Assembly: GCA_004557505.1 (NCBI GenBank) | Contig: SFGZ01000004.1 | Coordinates: forward strand, 1 to 64,000 | Source of the DNA: Coriobacteriaceae bacterium | GTDB taxonomy: Bacteria > Actinomycetota > Coriobacteriia > Coriobacteriales > Atopobiaceae | Direction: 5' to 3' | Length of the DNA: 64,000 nucleotides | In this document: positions 1-8,202 of the stretch, piece after piece | Position numbering within the stretch: the stretch's first letter is position 1 | Layout: the number at the start of each line of letters is the position of its first letter | The notes under the pieces: generated by a model | What the model was told of the DNA's origin: nothing | Databases searched by the model: none | The model's input: only the letters and a program-made list of their open reading frames with translations | Position numbers and translations under genes: made by a program

Positions 1-540
1 GAGCTCACGGCCGCGGTGGCGGGCGGCGAGCGCGACGGCCTCAGGCTCCAGGCGCGCTACGACGGCGAGGACCCGTCGACCTACGAGGACTCGCTGTGGT
101 CGGAGCTGCACTCCCAGGAGTGGCTCGACGCCGCCCGCGCGGCCGTGGGCCCGATCTGGGGCGTTCTGCCTGAAGATGCGTGTTACGTTGGCTATATGAG
201 CGCCGCCGGCACGTACCTCACCCTCAAGGAACAGGACCGCTTCGAGGACCATAAAGACGCCTACCTTGGCCGGGTGAAGGTCACGATCGTGGGTACTCCT
301 GTCTCCGAGGGGGACTACGCCGCGCTCGTGGACGCGACCGTCTCCGCCATCGAGGCCGTGGGTCTATGTTGCAAGATTAAAACTGGGAGGTATGAGGAGC
401 TCCCCGAGGGCGTCGAGTCCCTGGGGAAGGACATAGACTGGTACCGCTTCCTTAAGGAGGACCAACAGTGGGAGTTTCTGTGCCATACCCATGCCGACGG
501 CACCCACACCACATACCTCGACTGGAGGGAGGGCAGCTAG
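1..540 (+). CDS. Hypothetical protein, 5' end outside the window
   Basis: The frame is open from base 1, so the true start is probably upstream; an internal GTG at 16 would give 174 residues. I do not recognise a family. The visible part is acidic and soluble, rich in Trp and Tyr, without signal peptide or membrane segment. It ends with an aromatic stretch (DWYRFLKEDQQWEF) and TTYLDWREGS. Its stop codon is followed three bases later by an ATG that opens a 26-codon frame, perhaps the head of a lost downstream gene. Function unknown. Confidence 0.6.
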   Translation, partial: ELTAAVAGGERDGLRLQARYDGEDPSTYEDSLWSELHSQEWLDAARAAVGPIWGVLPEDACYVGYMSAAGTYLTLKEQDRFEDHKDAYLGRVKVTIVGTPVSEGDYAALVDATVSAIEAVGLCCKIKTGRYEELPEGVESLGKDIDWYRFLKEDQQWEFLCHTHADGTHTTYLDWREGS

Positions 541-542
541 CG

Positions 543-623
543 ATGGCGCTGACGCCGGAGGAGGCCGTCGGCGATAGGGTGGCCGCCCTCGCCACGGAGG
601 CGTCGGCGCCCCTCCCGGTGTGA
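543..623 (+). CDS. Possible 26-residue remnant peptide
   Basis: An ATG three bases after the preceding stop opens MALTPEEAVGDRVAALATEA and ends at TGA 621-623. The spacing looks like translational coupling. The peptide is too short for any family assignment and may be the 5' stump of a deleted operon partner. It could equally be a chance frame in GC-rich DNA. Confidence 0.2.
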   Translation: MALTPEEAVGDRVAALATEASAPLPV

Positions 624-747
624 TGTCGTGGGTGTCGGGGCTCTGCCTGTGGATTCCGAGCGCATAGCCAACCTTCCTCCTCTCGCTGTGCGCGGCGAGA
701 CCTTACCGTGGAAGCTGGCATTTGCGCGACAGAGAGGCGGAGACAAC

Positions 748-1566
748 ATGGCCATGCAGCCCAAGCTCATCCTTTGCGACATCGACGAGACGATTCTTCC
801 TAAAGGGAACTCGCAGGTCTCCCCTCGCACGATCTCGGCATTCCACGCGGCACTCGACGCAGACATCGCCATCGGGCCCGCAAGCGGCCGCGGCATCGAC
901 TGGATTCCGCCCTTCTTTGGCGGAGATGCATCGTGCTGTGCAACCTGCCTTGCCACCAACGGCCAGCAGGTCTATCTCGACGGCAAGCTGGCGCACGAGG
1001 AGCGCCAGCCGCACGATGCGCTCGTTAGGTTGGCGGCGGCGCTTGCGGGCGTGCCGCATTCCGGACTCATCTGCTTTGACGGCGGCACGCCACTTCTGGT
1101 GGCCGGTAGTCGGGAGGACCTTTGGCGCCCCTTCCCCGCCTATGCCGAGAAATGCGTGGCGGTTGATGCCGTGCCGGATGTGGTGGTCAAGGCGAACATG
1201 TTCGTGGACACGGACGAGGCGGGAACGCGCGGGCTCATGGCGCGGGCCGCGCGCGAGGTGCCCGAGCTCGACTTCGACTATGCCCACATGGGCTACTCAA
1301 ACGTCATGCCGCACGGCTACAACAAGGGGTCTGGCGCGCGCATGCTGTGCGAGCTTCTCGGCATAGGCGAGAGCGAGGTCGTGGTCTTTGGCGACGCCGG
1401 CAATGACCTGCCGCTCTTCTCTGCGGTGCCCAACTCTGTCGCGGTTGCCAACGCCCAGCCGGAGGCGGCGCGCGCGGCCCGCTGGCACATTGGCCGTTGC
1501 GAGGACGATGCCGTTGCGGCGGCAATCGAGGCGCTTGCCGCAGGCGAGTGGCCATTCTCGGCATAG
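748..1566 (+). CDS. Cof-type HAD-superfamily phosphatase
   Basis: A 272-residue cytoplasmic phosphohydrolase of the haloacid dehalogenase superfamily, of the Cof type that acts on sugar phosphates and other small phosphate esters; the exact substrate cannot be read from sequence. Motif I is DIDET at residues 11-15, with the nucleophilic Asp and the general-acid Asp. Motif IV is GDAGND near the C terminus, and NKGSGARMLCELLGI supplies the motif III lysine. The frame extends upstream, but the ATG at 748 is preferred because GGCGGAG precedes it and family similarity begins there. A second HAD phosphatase of similar size is at 49042. Confidence 0.85.
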   Translation: MAMQPKLILCDIDETILPKGNSQVSPRTISAFHAALDADIAIGPASGRGIDWIPPFFGGDASCCATCLATNGQQVYLDGKLAHEERQPHDALVRLAAALAGVPHSGLICFDGGTPLLVAGSREDLWRPFPAYAEKCVAVDAVPDVVVKANMFVDTDEAGTRGLMARAAREVPELDFDYAHMGYSNVMPHGYNKGSGARMLCELLGIGESEVVVFGDAGNDLPLFSAVPNSVAVANAQPEAARAARWHIGRCEDDAVAAAIEALAAGEWPFSA

Positions 1567-1655
1567 CGGCAGGGGCTCGCGCCCCCCTCGGAAGCGGCGT
1601 TGCCCGAAGTCCCCCACCCGGGTGTCCCAGGGTACCCCAGGGCCTCCCGCGCCCA

Positions 1656-1735
1656 GCGAATTATGCACGGCTGAGGTGGGGGCGAGCAAAACCGCAGTTC
1701 GCCACAAAGCTTAGACGCAGCCGTGCGTAATTCAC
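1656..1735 (+). repeat. 80-bp inverted-repeat element
   Basis: The arms at 1656-1673 (GCGAATTATGCACGGCTG) and 1718-1735 are reverse complements with two mismatches, separated by about 44 bases. The element lies between the HAD gene and a peptidase that has lost its N-terminal half. It has no terminator-like T-run. It could be a small palindromic mobile element or a structured RNA. Confidence 0.5.
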
Positions 1736-1831
1736 GGGGCTGAGAGGGACGGCCGCATCCGGGGCATCGCGGACGCCGCGAGCCGCGACGCATCCAGGGC
1801 CGGATCCCACGCTGTTGCGGATGGGTGACGA

Positions 1832-2365
1832 ATGCGCGCCGTGGCCAACTCCCGCACCATTGCAGAGCGCACCATCGACAACCACCTGGTGGGCAATGTC
1901 ATCGACCACTGCTCGGTGAACGTGGGCACCATCGAGGGCGGCGGCAAGATCAACCAGGTGCCCGACCTTGCCAGCTGCAAGGTGGACGTGCGCCTGCCCT
2001 ATGGCTGCCGGCGAGAGGACGTTATGGCGGCCGTCGACCGCATCATCGATGAGAGCGGCGTCACGGGCGTCGAGGCGAGCTACGAGTGGCTGGCGGAGGG
2101 CAACTACACCGACGATGCCTGTCTTCTGGTGACGAGCCTCAAGGACAACATCGAGAGCGTGTGGGGCGAGGAGTGCCTGCCGGCCTATCAGTGGGCCTCC
2201 AGCGACGCCGCGCACTACCGTGCGCTTGGCTGCCCCACCATCCAGTTCGGACCCGCCAACAACGCCGGAATCCATGGTTACAACGAGGACGTGGACATCG
2301 AGGACGTGGTGCATGCCGCCGAGATCTACATGCTCACCCTCTGCGACATGCTGGGCATCGAGTAG
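1832..2365 (+). pseudogene. M20-family metallopeptidase, C-terminal fragment
   Basis: The 177 codons match the second half of M20 aminoacylase/dipeptidase-type enzymes. They hold the dimerisation domain (IEGGGKINQVPDLASCKVDVRLP) and the final metal-site segment (GPANNAGIHGYNEDVDIEDV). The N-terminal catalytic portion with the HxD motif and the bridging Asp is absent, and an in-frame stop lies two codons before the first ATG. An intact enzyme would be about 400 residues, so this is a truncated, probably inactive gene. The inverted-repeat element just upstream may mark the breakpoint. Confidence 0.75.
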
Positions 2366-2376
2366 GGAGACATCAC

Positions 2377-3882
2377 ATGGGAGAGTGCGAGTGCGGACAC
2401 GGGTGCGAGTGCGGGCGCGAGAGCGAGTACGAGTGCAGGGCTTCGGCCAACGAGGTTCCCGAGGCAAGGAGCGCGCGGCTCACGTGGCATGTTGGTGACG
2501 AGACGATCGACTACGTGGCCACGGCTGGCCACCTGGACGTCATCGACCGCGATAAGGTGCTCGAGGGGAGGATGTTCAACGTCTCCTACGTGGCCACGGC
2601 GATTGGCGGCAGCGAGGTAGACCCCCGCGTGCGCCCGGTGACCTTCTGTTACAACGGCGGTCCCGGCTCCGCCTCGGTGCCCATCAACTTTGGCGGCCTT
2701 GGGCCCCGCCGCGTGGTGACCTGCGGCACGGACTTTGTGGGCGCGGGGTACGAGGTTGTGGACAACCCCGGCACGCTGCTTCGCGAGTCCGACCTCGTCT
2801 TCCCGGATGCCCTGGGCACGGGCTGGTCCTTCGTGGCCGCGGGCTACGACACCAAGCGCGTCTATGGCCTGGAGGAGGACGCGCGCACCTTCTGCCGTGC
2901 CATCTGCCAGTGGCTTGACGAGAACGACCGCTGGGGCTCTCCCCTTTACATCTTTGGCGAGTCCTACGGAACCATGCGCAGCGCCGTCCTCATGCGCTAC
3001 CTGGGGGAGGCGCACGTGCCCCTGGCCGGCGTCGTGATGCTCTCGGCCTACTATGACTGGACGCAGAACCTACCCGGCAACGATCTCTACTACATAGGCA
3101 TGGTTCCCACCTTTGCCTCAACGGCGCAGTATTTTGGCCTGGTGGGCCAGGGCGTCGATGAGGATGAGTGGTTTGACAGGGCCTCCGTCTTTGCTGGAGG
3201 GGAGTATGCGCGCGGCATCTTCCAGGGAGACGAGATCGCGCCCGCCGAGAAGGATGCCGTGGCAGAGCGGCTCTCCGGGTTCATCGGGCTTCCCAAGGAC
3301 TACCTGCTTGACCGCAACAACCGAGTTGAGCTGGAGGATTTCAGGCGGGACCTCCTCGCCGGTCGCGGCCTGGTGTGCGGCCGGCTTGACCAGCGCTTTA
3401 CCGAGATCTCGCTGCTTCCCGGCCAGCGCTCCTCCTTCTTTTTTGCCTGCGAGGACCCGGCGGGCCATGCGCTGGAGAGCTGCTGGTACGCGGCGTTCCG
3501 CGACTTTTTGCGGAGCGAGTTGGGCTACGAGGGGCCTGCCGAGTACCGCCTCTCGGTATGGGGCGAGATTGGCATTGGCTGGAACTGGGTCCACGACGAA
3601 CCCGGATTCGACGAGACCACGGTTGCGGCACCCAACCTTGCCTACGACATTGCCGTAGCCCTGAGGCGCAGCCCCACGACCAGGCTCTGCATCCTGGGCG
3701 GCCGCTACGACACGGCAACCCCCTGGTGGAACGTGCGGCACACGATGTCGCAGCTCTACCTGCCGGATGCGCTCAAGCGACAGATTACCTGGCATCGCTA
3801 CGGGTGCGGCCACATGGCCTATACGGATGATCCCACGCTCCGCGCCATGGCCGCCGACCTGCACGAGTTCTACCGCGCCTAG
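2377..3882 (+). CDS. S10-family serine carboxypeptidase-like protein
   Basis: A 501-residue alpha/beta-hydrolase of peptidase family S10. The order is typical: oxyanion region NGGPGSASVPINFGG, nucleophile elbow GESYGT (Ser about residue 196), acid GGRYDTATP and terminal His in YGCGHMAY. It has no signal peptide, so it probably acts in the cytoplasm on peptides. The ATG at 2377 was chosen because the frame upstream lies inside the peptidase fragment. The first 20 residues hold six cysteines in EC/CGC runs, encoded by short tandem GAGTGC-like units; the paralogue at 52715 has no such head. Peptidase activity is inferred from the family. Confidence 0.85.
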   Translation: MGECECGHGCECGRESEYECRASANEVPEARSARLTWHVGDETIDYVATAGHLDVIDRDKVLEGRMFNVSYVATAIGGSEVDPRVRPVTFCYNGGPGSASVPINFGGLGPRRVVTCGTDFVGAGYEVVDNPGTLLRESDLVFPDALGTGWSFVAAGYDTKRVYGLEEDARTFCRAICQWLDENDRWGSPLYIFGESYGTMRSAVLMRYLGEAHVPLAGVVMLSAYYDWTQNLPGNDLYYIGMVPTFASTAQYFGLVGQGVDEDEWFDRASVFAGGEYARGIFQGDEIAPAEKDAVAERLSGFIGLPKDYLLDRNNRVELEDFRRDLLAGRGLVCGRLDQRFTEISLLPGQRSSFFFACEDPAGHALESCWYAAFRDFLRSELGYEGPAEYRLSVWGEIGIGWNWVHDEPGFDETTVAAPNLAYDIAVALRRSPTTRLCILGGRYDTATPWWNVRHTMSQLYLPDALKRQITWHRYGCGHMAYTDDPTLRAMAADLHEFYRA

Positions 3883-3890
3883 CCCCAGGG

Positions 3891-3919
3891 GCCGGCCCCC
3901 AACAGTCTACGGGGCCGGC
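3891..3919 (+). terminator. GC-rich hairpin after the S10 gene
   Basis: GCCGGCCCC at 3891-3899 pairs perfectly with GGGGCCGGC at 3911-3919, starting 9 bases after the stop. No T-run follows, so the terminator role is inferred from position. Confidence 0.5.
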
Positions 3920-4034
3920 TCCGTAGCAGGCTTCTTGGGTCCCCGACGGCGCTGTGGCGCCTGCCCGGCCCGCTGGTGCTATTGTTGCACGGTCTCATCC
4001 CCGCCGTCCCAACAGCACCCGGAGGTATCCCGAC

Positions 4035-4949
4035 ATGTCCATGCCAGCCACGCTCGCCCTGCAGATAGTCGTCATGTTTATGCTGGTGGGCGTTGGGTTT
4101 GCGATGTTTCGCGCGGGCAAGATCACCATGGAGGGCAACCGCACCATCGGCAACATCCTCGTGTACCTCTCGCTACCCTGCGTCATCGTGAAGGGGCTCA
4201 TGGTCGAGCGCACGCCGGAAAACGTTGTCGCACTGGGGGTCTCGGCGCTCATGGGGCTTGCCGCCCTTCTCGTCTCCGTGCTGGTCGCACGGCTCATCCT
4301 GCGCGAGGATGCCATTGGCAACTTCTCCGCCACCTTCTCGAACCCGAGCTTCTTTGGCATTCCGCTTGTTGTCTCTATCTTGGGGCAGGAGCCGATTTTC
4401 TACATGACGGCCTACATTGCCTTTATGAACCTGGGGCAGTGGACCTACGGCGTCTCGCTGCTTACGGGCGAGCGAGGCAGGGTCTCGATGGGGTCTCTCG
4501 TGCGCTCTCCGTTCATGGTGGCGACGGTCGTGGGCCTCGTGCTCTTTGCGGCCCAGATCCAGCTGCCGGGCGTGGTGATGAGCTGCCTGGATTACGTCTC
4601 GGCGCTCAACACGCCGCTGGCGATGTTTGCCATAGGGGTCTACCTGGCGCAGTCCCACCTGTCCGACGTGCTCCACCGGATTGGCCTCTACAAGGTTGCC
4701 TTGGCGCGGCTGCTGGTGACGCCGCTTGTCACGCTGGCGCTCCTGAGCCTGCTTCCCACCCCGATGCTCCAGATGAAGCTTGCGATCCTGGTGGCGCAGG
4801 CGTGCCCCGTTGGCCTCAACGTGGCGGTGTACGCGCAGCTCCACGACGCCGACTATGTCTACGCGGTGGAGACCATCGTGGTCTCGGTGCTGCTCTCGCT
4901 GGTCTCGATTCCGCTTGTGGTGGGGCTGGCGCAGATGGCGTGGGGGTAG
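4035..4949 (+). CDS. AEC-family (auxin efflux carrier type) permease
   Basis: A 304-residue integral membrane protein, predicted to span about ten times, of the AEC/malate permease family that exports or exchanges small organic anions. It starts with a hydrophobic segment (LALQIVVMFMLVGVGFAMF) followed by GNILVYLSLPCVIVKGLMV and SNPSFFGIPLV. The last segment contains ACPVGLNVAVYAQ, the conserved proline-containing region near the C terminus. The start at 4035 has a clear GGAGG eleven bases upstream. A diverged second copy of its last 30 codons lies downstream at 6294, beyond the ATPase gene. The substrate cannot be inferred. Confidence 0.85.
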   Translation: MSMPATLALQIVVMFMLVGVGFAMFRAGKITMEGNRTIGNILVYLSLPCVIVKGLMVERTPENVVALGVSALMGLAALLVSVLVARLILREDAIGNFSATFSNPSFFGIPLVVSILGQEPIFYMTAYIAFMNLGQWTYGVSLLTGERGRVSMGSLVRSPFMVATVVGLVLFAAQIQLPGVVMSCLDYVSALNTPLAMFAIGVYLAQSHLSDVLHRIGLYKVALARLLVTPLVTLALLSLLPTPMLQMKLAILVAQACPVGLNVAVYAQLHDADYVYAVETIVVSVLLSLVSIPLVVGLAQMAWG

Positions 4950-4958
4950 GTGGTGGCG

Positions 4959-4992
4959 TTGAAATTGCGATTTCAAAACTTTAAAATAATGT
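4959..4992 (+). promoter_or_regulatory. AT-rich palindromic promoter region of the ATPase gene
   Basis: TTGAAAT (4959-4965) and ATTTCAA (4970-4976) form a short palindrome. It is followed by a TTTAAAATAAT stretch containing a possible -10 element, all just before the ATPase start. The composition contrasts sharply with the GC-rich neighbours. An operator role is inference. Confidence 0.3.
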
Positions 4993-4997
4993 GAGTT

Positions 4998-6233
4998 TTG
5001 AAACTACTTGAGAGGATGCCGGTCGTGCCGTTGGTCTATCGCTCTACATATATGGAACGTCTCCATACCCTTGAGGGGACGCGAGACATTAAGGTCATTA
5101 CTGGTGTGCGACGCTCTGGCAAGTCCGAGCTTATGAAGGCTTTCGCATCAGAGAGCGCCGCGAGCGACTCTATGTCGAACAACGTCTACCTTGATCTTCT
5201 CGACCTTGATAACGAGGAGCTCCTTGAGTATCACGCCCTGCATAAGCGAGTGATCGACTCGTATAGAGAGGGTGCCCACAACAGGCTCTTCATCGATGAG
5301 ATACAGCTTTGCGAGGGCTTTGAAAGAGCAATTAACAGCATCCACACCCGTGGTGGTTGGGATATTTACCTCACCGGCTCTAATGCGTTCCTTCTGAGTT
5401 CTGACCTTGCCTCTCTTTTCACTGGGCGCCAAAGAGAGGTTCACGTTTTCCCATTTAGCTTCTGCGAGTATCGCGAATACTTCGGAGGCGACCGCGAGAT
5501 CGATGATGACCTTGATAATTATGTCAGGCGAGGTGGCCTGGCCGGTTCGTACGCGTATGGAAGCCTAACGGAGTCCTACGGCTACGTCCGTGGCGTCTAC
5601 AGGACAATCCTCACCCGCGATTTGGTGCAAAAATTCTCGCTTCCTGACACCACCGTCTTGGAGCGCCTCGCCGAGTACATGATGGACAATGCCGGCAATC
5701 TCAATTCCCCCAACAACATTGCCAATACTCTTGAGGCTAACAAGGTGTCAACCAACCATGTGACCGTGGGCAGATACATGTCGTATCTGCGTGACGCCTT
5801 CGTCTTCTATAATGCCAGGCGCTTTGACATCAAGGGCAAGAGGTACCTGAGCACCCAGGCGAAGCACTACGTTTGCGATACTGGCATGCGATACGCAATT
5901 CTTGGCACCCGCAACATGGAGTGGGGGCGCATGTATGAGAACGTGGTGTTCCTTGAGCTCCTGCGGCGGGGCTACGAGGTCTATGTAGGCAAGCTCTACC
6001 AGAAGGAGGTTGACTTCGTTGTCAAAATGGAGTCCGAGCTTGTCTATATCCAGGTGAGTGATGACATTGGCTCGCAGTCGACGCTTGACCGCGAGCTTTC
6101 ACCCCTTCTCTCCATTCGAGACGCCTTTCCAAAAGTCCTTATCGCAAGAACAAGACACGAGGAATACTCGGTGGAGGGCGTTCGCATCATCGATGTCGCG
6201 AGATGGCTTCTGGGCGATGGGCCATTGGGGTGA
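4998..6233 (+). CDS. AAA-family ATPase with DUF4143 domain
   Basis: A 411-residue member of the AAA_14/DUF4143 group. Walker A is GVRRSGKSE (around residue 37), Walker B is LFIDEIQ, and the sensor-like segment is YLTGSNAFLLSSDLASLFTGR. The C-terminal DUF4143 part holds VDFVVKMESELVYIQV, a PD-(D/E)XK-like core. These proteins are common, mobile and poorly understood; a DNA-related role has been suggested for the family. The first codon here is TTG 4998; ATG 5016 is the alternative. Codon use and GC are much lower than the neighbours, which suggests transfer. Confidence 0.85.
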   Translation: MKLLERMPVVPLVYRSTYMERLHTLEGTRDIKVITGVRRSGKSELMKAFASESAASDSMSNNVYLDLLDLDNEELLEYHALHKRVIDSYREGAHNRLFIDEIQLCEGFERAINSIHTRGGWDIYLTGSNAFLLSSDLASLFTGRQREVHVFPFSFCEYREYFGGDREIDDDLDNYVRRGGLAGSYAYGSLTESYGYVRGVYRTILTRDLVQKFSLPDTTVLERLAEYMMDNAGNLNSPNNIANTLEANKVSTNHVTVGRYMSYLRDAFVFYNARRFDIKGKRYLSTQAKHYVCDTGMRYAILGTRNMEWGRMYENVVFLELLRRGYEVYVGKLYQKEVDFVVKMESELVYIQVSDDIGSQSTLDRELSPLLSIRDAFPKVLIARTRHEEYSVEGVRIIDVARWLLGDGPLG

Positions 6234-6293
6234 GGCGACCAAGCCCGAGGTGCCCTGTTCTTAAGGCCAAGCCTCTGGCGAGTTCCGGTGGGC

Positions 6294-6383
6294 GTTTACG
6301 CGGTGGAGGTCATCGTGGTCTCGGTGCTGTTCTCGCTGGCCTCGATCCCGCTTGCGGTGGGCCTTGTCCAGGTGGCGTGGTAG
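6294..6383 (+). pseudogene. 3' relic of a second AEC permease gene
   Basis: The bases read VYAVEVIVVSVLFSLASIPL and then AVGLVQVAW with a stop. They closely match the last 30 codons of the permease at 4035 (VYAVETIVVSVLLSLVSIPL), with several base changes. Similarity does not extend further upstream. The simplest reading is an old tandem duplication of which only the tail remains, with the ATPase gene occupying the lost part. Confidence 0.7.
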
Positions 6384-6719
6384 CTGTTGGCGGGAAATGA
6401 CGGTTGGGCAGTGGTTTTTCGCGGGGTCACTGAGTAGCAAACGGTTTGAAGTTTGTTAAAGTGCAGGTCAGAAAAATGCTACCGTCGATATTGCATATAA
6501 GGATTTCGACGCAAACTGCTGCCAACCGGAAGTGTTGCGACGAAGCCCGGGACGTCGGGTCCCTCTCGCCCGTTCCCCGACCTTATCCATGAGCGTGGCC
6601 TCGTTCCCGCGTCTCTCTCGCGTTCCCACATGTCCGGCGGAGTTTATCGCCTGTGCAGAGCCTACGCCCGTTTTCGCCGTCGCCCCTCGATGCCGGCCCG
6701 TCGTGCTACCATGGCCCTA
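6384..6719. other. Intergenic region before the pheST leader
   Basis: No convincing gene was found. The first half is AT-richer than the surroundings (around 6430-6520, with GCATATAAGG), consistent with the promoter area of the ATPase island or an old insertion edge. The second half is GC-rich and leads into the T-box; TGCTACCAT at 6704-6712 could be a weak extended -10 for pheST. Confidence 0.4.
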
Positions 6720-6990
6720 GGCAATGACGGAGAGGTTTGGTCGTCGCGTCGCCAGCGGACAAGAGATGGGGCCCACCGGCTGAGAGGCCCCTCCAAGGCT
6801 GACGTCCAGAGTTCACTCCACCAGCCGCAACCTCAAAGCGGGGGGCACGCCCCTTGCGAGTAGGGAAGCCGTGGGCCTCACGACACGGGGCGCAACGAGT
6901 GGGTGCGTGCGGGAGAAATCGCGCGCGCCAATCAAGGTGGTACCGCGGAGACATCCGTCCTTGGGCAGCACGGCCCGGGACGGTTTTTTA
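6720..6990 (+). promoter_or_regulatory. T-box leader of pheST
   Basis: The T-box core AAGGTGGTACCGCG is at 6934-6947. It is followed by a terminator hairpin (6955-6983) with a T6 tail, 24 bases before pheS. Family knowledge: T-boxes bind uncharged tRNA and disrupt the terminator. A TTC triplet at 6812-6814, inside a stem-I-like region, is a plausible phenylalanine specifier that would pair with the GAA anticodon of the tRNA-Phe found at 40455. The 5' boundary and the specifier assignment are inferred without folding. Confidence 0.85.
6955..6989 (+). terminator. Regulated terminator of the T-box
   Basis: CCGTCC and GGACGG enclose an inner GGGC/GCCC stem and are followed by TTTTTT. This is the conditional transcription stop that uncharged tRNA-Phe is expected to relieve. 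Confidence 0.85.
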
Positions 6991-7013
6991 TTGGCTTTGG
7001 AAAGGAACGCACT

Positions 7014-8081
7014 ATGGCGATGTCCGATGACCTCAAGTCCATTGAGGCACAGGTAGAGGAGGGGCTTAGGCGCGCCGAGACCATGGAGGCCCTGGAGGCC
7101 CTGCGCGTCTCCATGCTCGGCCGCAAGGGCAGGCTCACGGCCCTCATGCACATGATGGGCCAGGTCCCGCCCGAGGAGCGCCGTGCCATGGGACAGATGG
7201 CGAACACCGTGCGCGCCAAGGTGGAGGCCGGCATCACCGCCCGCCGCGAGGAGCTGGCGAACGAGCTCATGGAGCGCCGCATGGCCGCCGACGCCGTGGA
7301 CGTCACGCTTCCCGGCCGCGCTCTCTCCCCGGGCACGCAGCACCTCATCAGCCAGATCCGCGAGGAGATAGAGGACATCTTCTGCGGCCTTGGCTACACC
7401 GTCGAGGATGGCCCCTACGTGGAGACCACCTACTACAACTTCACCGCGCTCAACGCGCCGGAGGACCACCCCAGCCGCTCCGCGCGCGACACCTTCTACG
7501 TGGTGGACAACGCCCCAGAGGGCAAGGAGGCCCACGTCCAGGGAGAGTCCGACATCCTGCTGCGCACCCAGACCTCGGGCGTCCAGGTGCATACCATGGA
7601 GACCCACGAGCCCCCCATCTACATGATCTGTCCCGGTACCGTCTTTCGCCCGGACACCGCAGACGCCAACCACCTGCCGCAGTTCACGCAGGTCGAGGGC
7701 CTTGTCGTCGACGAGGGCATAACCTTCGGCGACCTCAAGGGCACGCTCGACTACTTCACCCGCGAGATCTTTGGCAAGGACCGCGCCACGCGCTACCGCC
7801 CGCACTTCTTCCCCTTCACCGAGCCCAGCTGCGAGGTCGACGTCTCCTGCGGCGTCTGCCATGGCAAGGGCTGCCGCTTCTGCAAGAACACGGGCTGGCT
7901 CGAGATCCTGGGCTGCGGCATGGTCGACCCCAACGTCTTCCGCTACTGCGGCATCGATCCCGAGAGGTATACGGGCTTTGCCTTTGGCATCGGCGTCGAG
8001 CGCGTTGCCGCGCTCCGCTACGACCTGCCCGACCTGCGCATGCTCATGACCGGCGACATGCGCTTCCTGAACCAGTTCTAG
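7014..8081 (+). CDS. pheS: Phenylalanyl-tRNA synthetase alpha subunit
   Basis: This is the catalytic alpha chain (355 residues) of the alpha2-beta2 enzyme that charges tRNA-Phe in the cytoplasm. It has the N-terminal coiled-coil arm (about residues 1-85) and then the class II core: motif 2 region GTVFRPDTADANHLPQFTQV and motif 3 GFAFGIGVERVAALRY. CGVCHGKGCRFCKNTGW is a cysteine-rich insertion seen in many bacterial PheS proteins. The start ATG at 7014 follows AAAGGAA. It lies downstream of the T-box and 121 bases before pheT, so the pair is one operon controlled by tRNA-Phe charging. Confidence 0.97.
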   Translation: MAMSDDLKSIEAQVEEGLRRAETMEALEALRVSMLGRKGRLTALMHMMGQVPPEERRAMGQMANTVRAKVEAGITARREELANELMERRMAADAVDVTLPGRALSPGTQHLISQIREEIEDIFCGLGYTVEDGPYVETTYYNFTALNAPEDHPSRSARDTFYVVDNAPEGKEAHVQGESDILLRTQTSGVQVHTMETHEPPIYMICPGTVFRPDTADANHLPQFTQVEGLVVDEGITFGDLKGTLDYFTREIFGKDRATRYRPHFFPFTEPSCEVDVSCGVCHGKGCRFCKNTGWLEILGCGMVDPNVFRYCGIDPERYTGFAFGIGVERVAALRYDLPDLRMLMTGDMRFLNQF

Positions 8082-8202
8082 GCCACGGCCAGGCGGCGAG
8101 GGGCCCGCAGCAGAGAGACCCGGGCAGAAGAGAGGCCCGCGGCAGGATGACAAGAATCAGGGGCGGCCGCGCCAAGCCCGCCCGGAAGGGAATGCAAATA
8201 CC

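Noticed and set aside
6203..6400. A 65-codon frame after the ATPase gene
   Set aside because: It is out of frame with the permease relic, which explains the sequence better.
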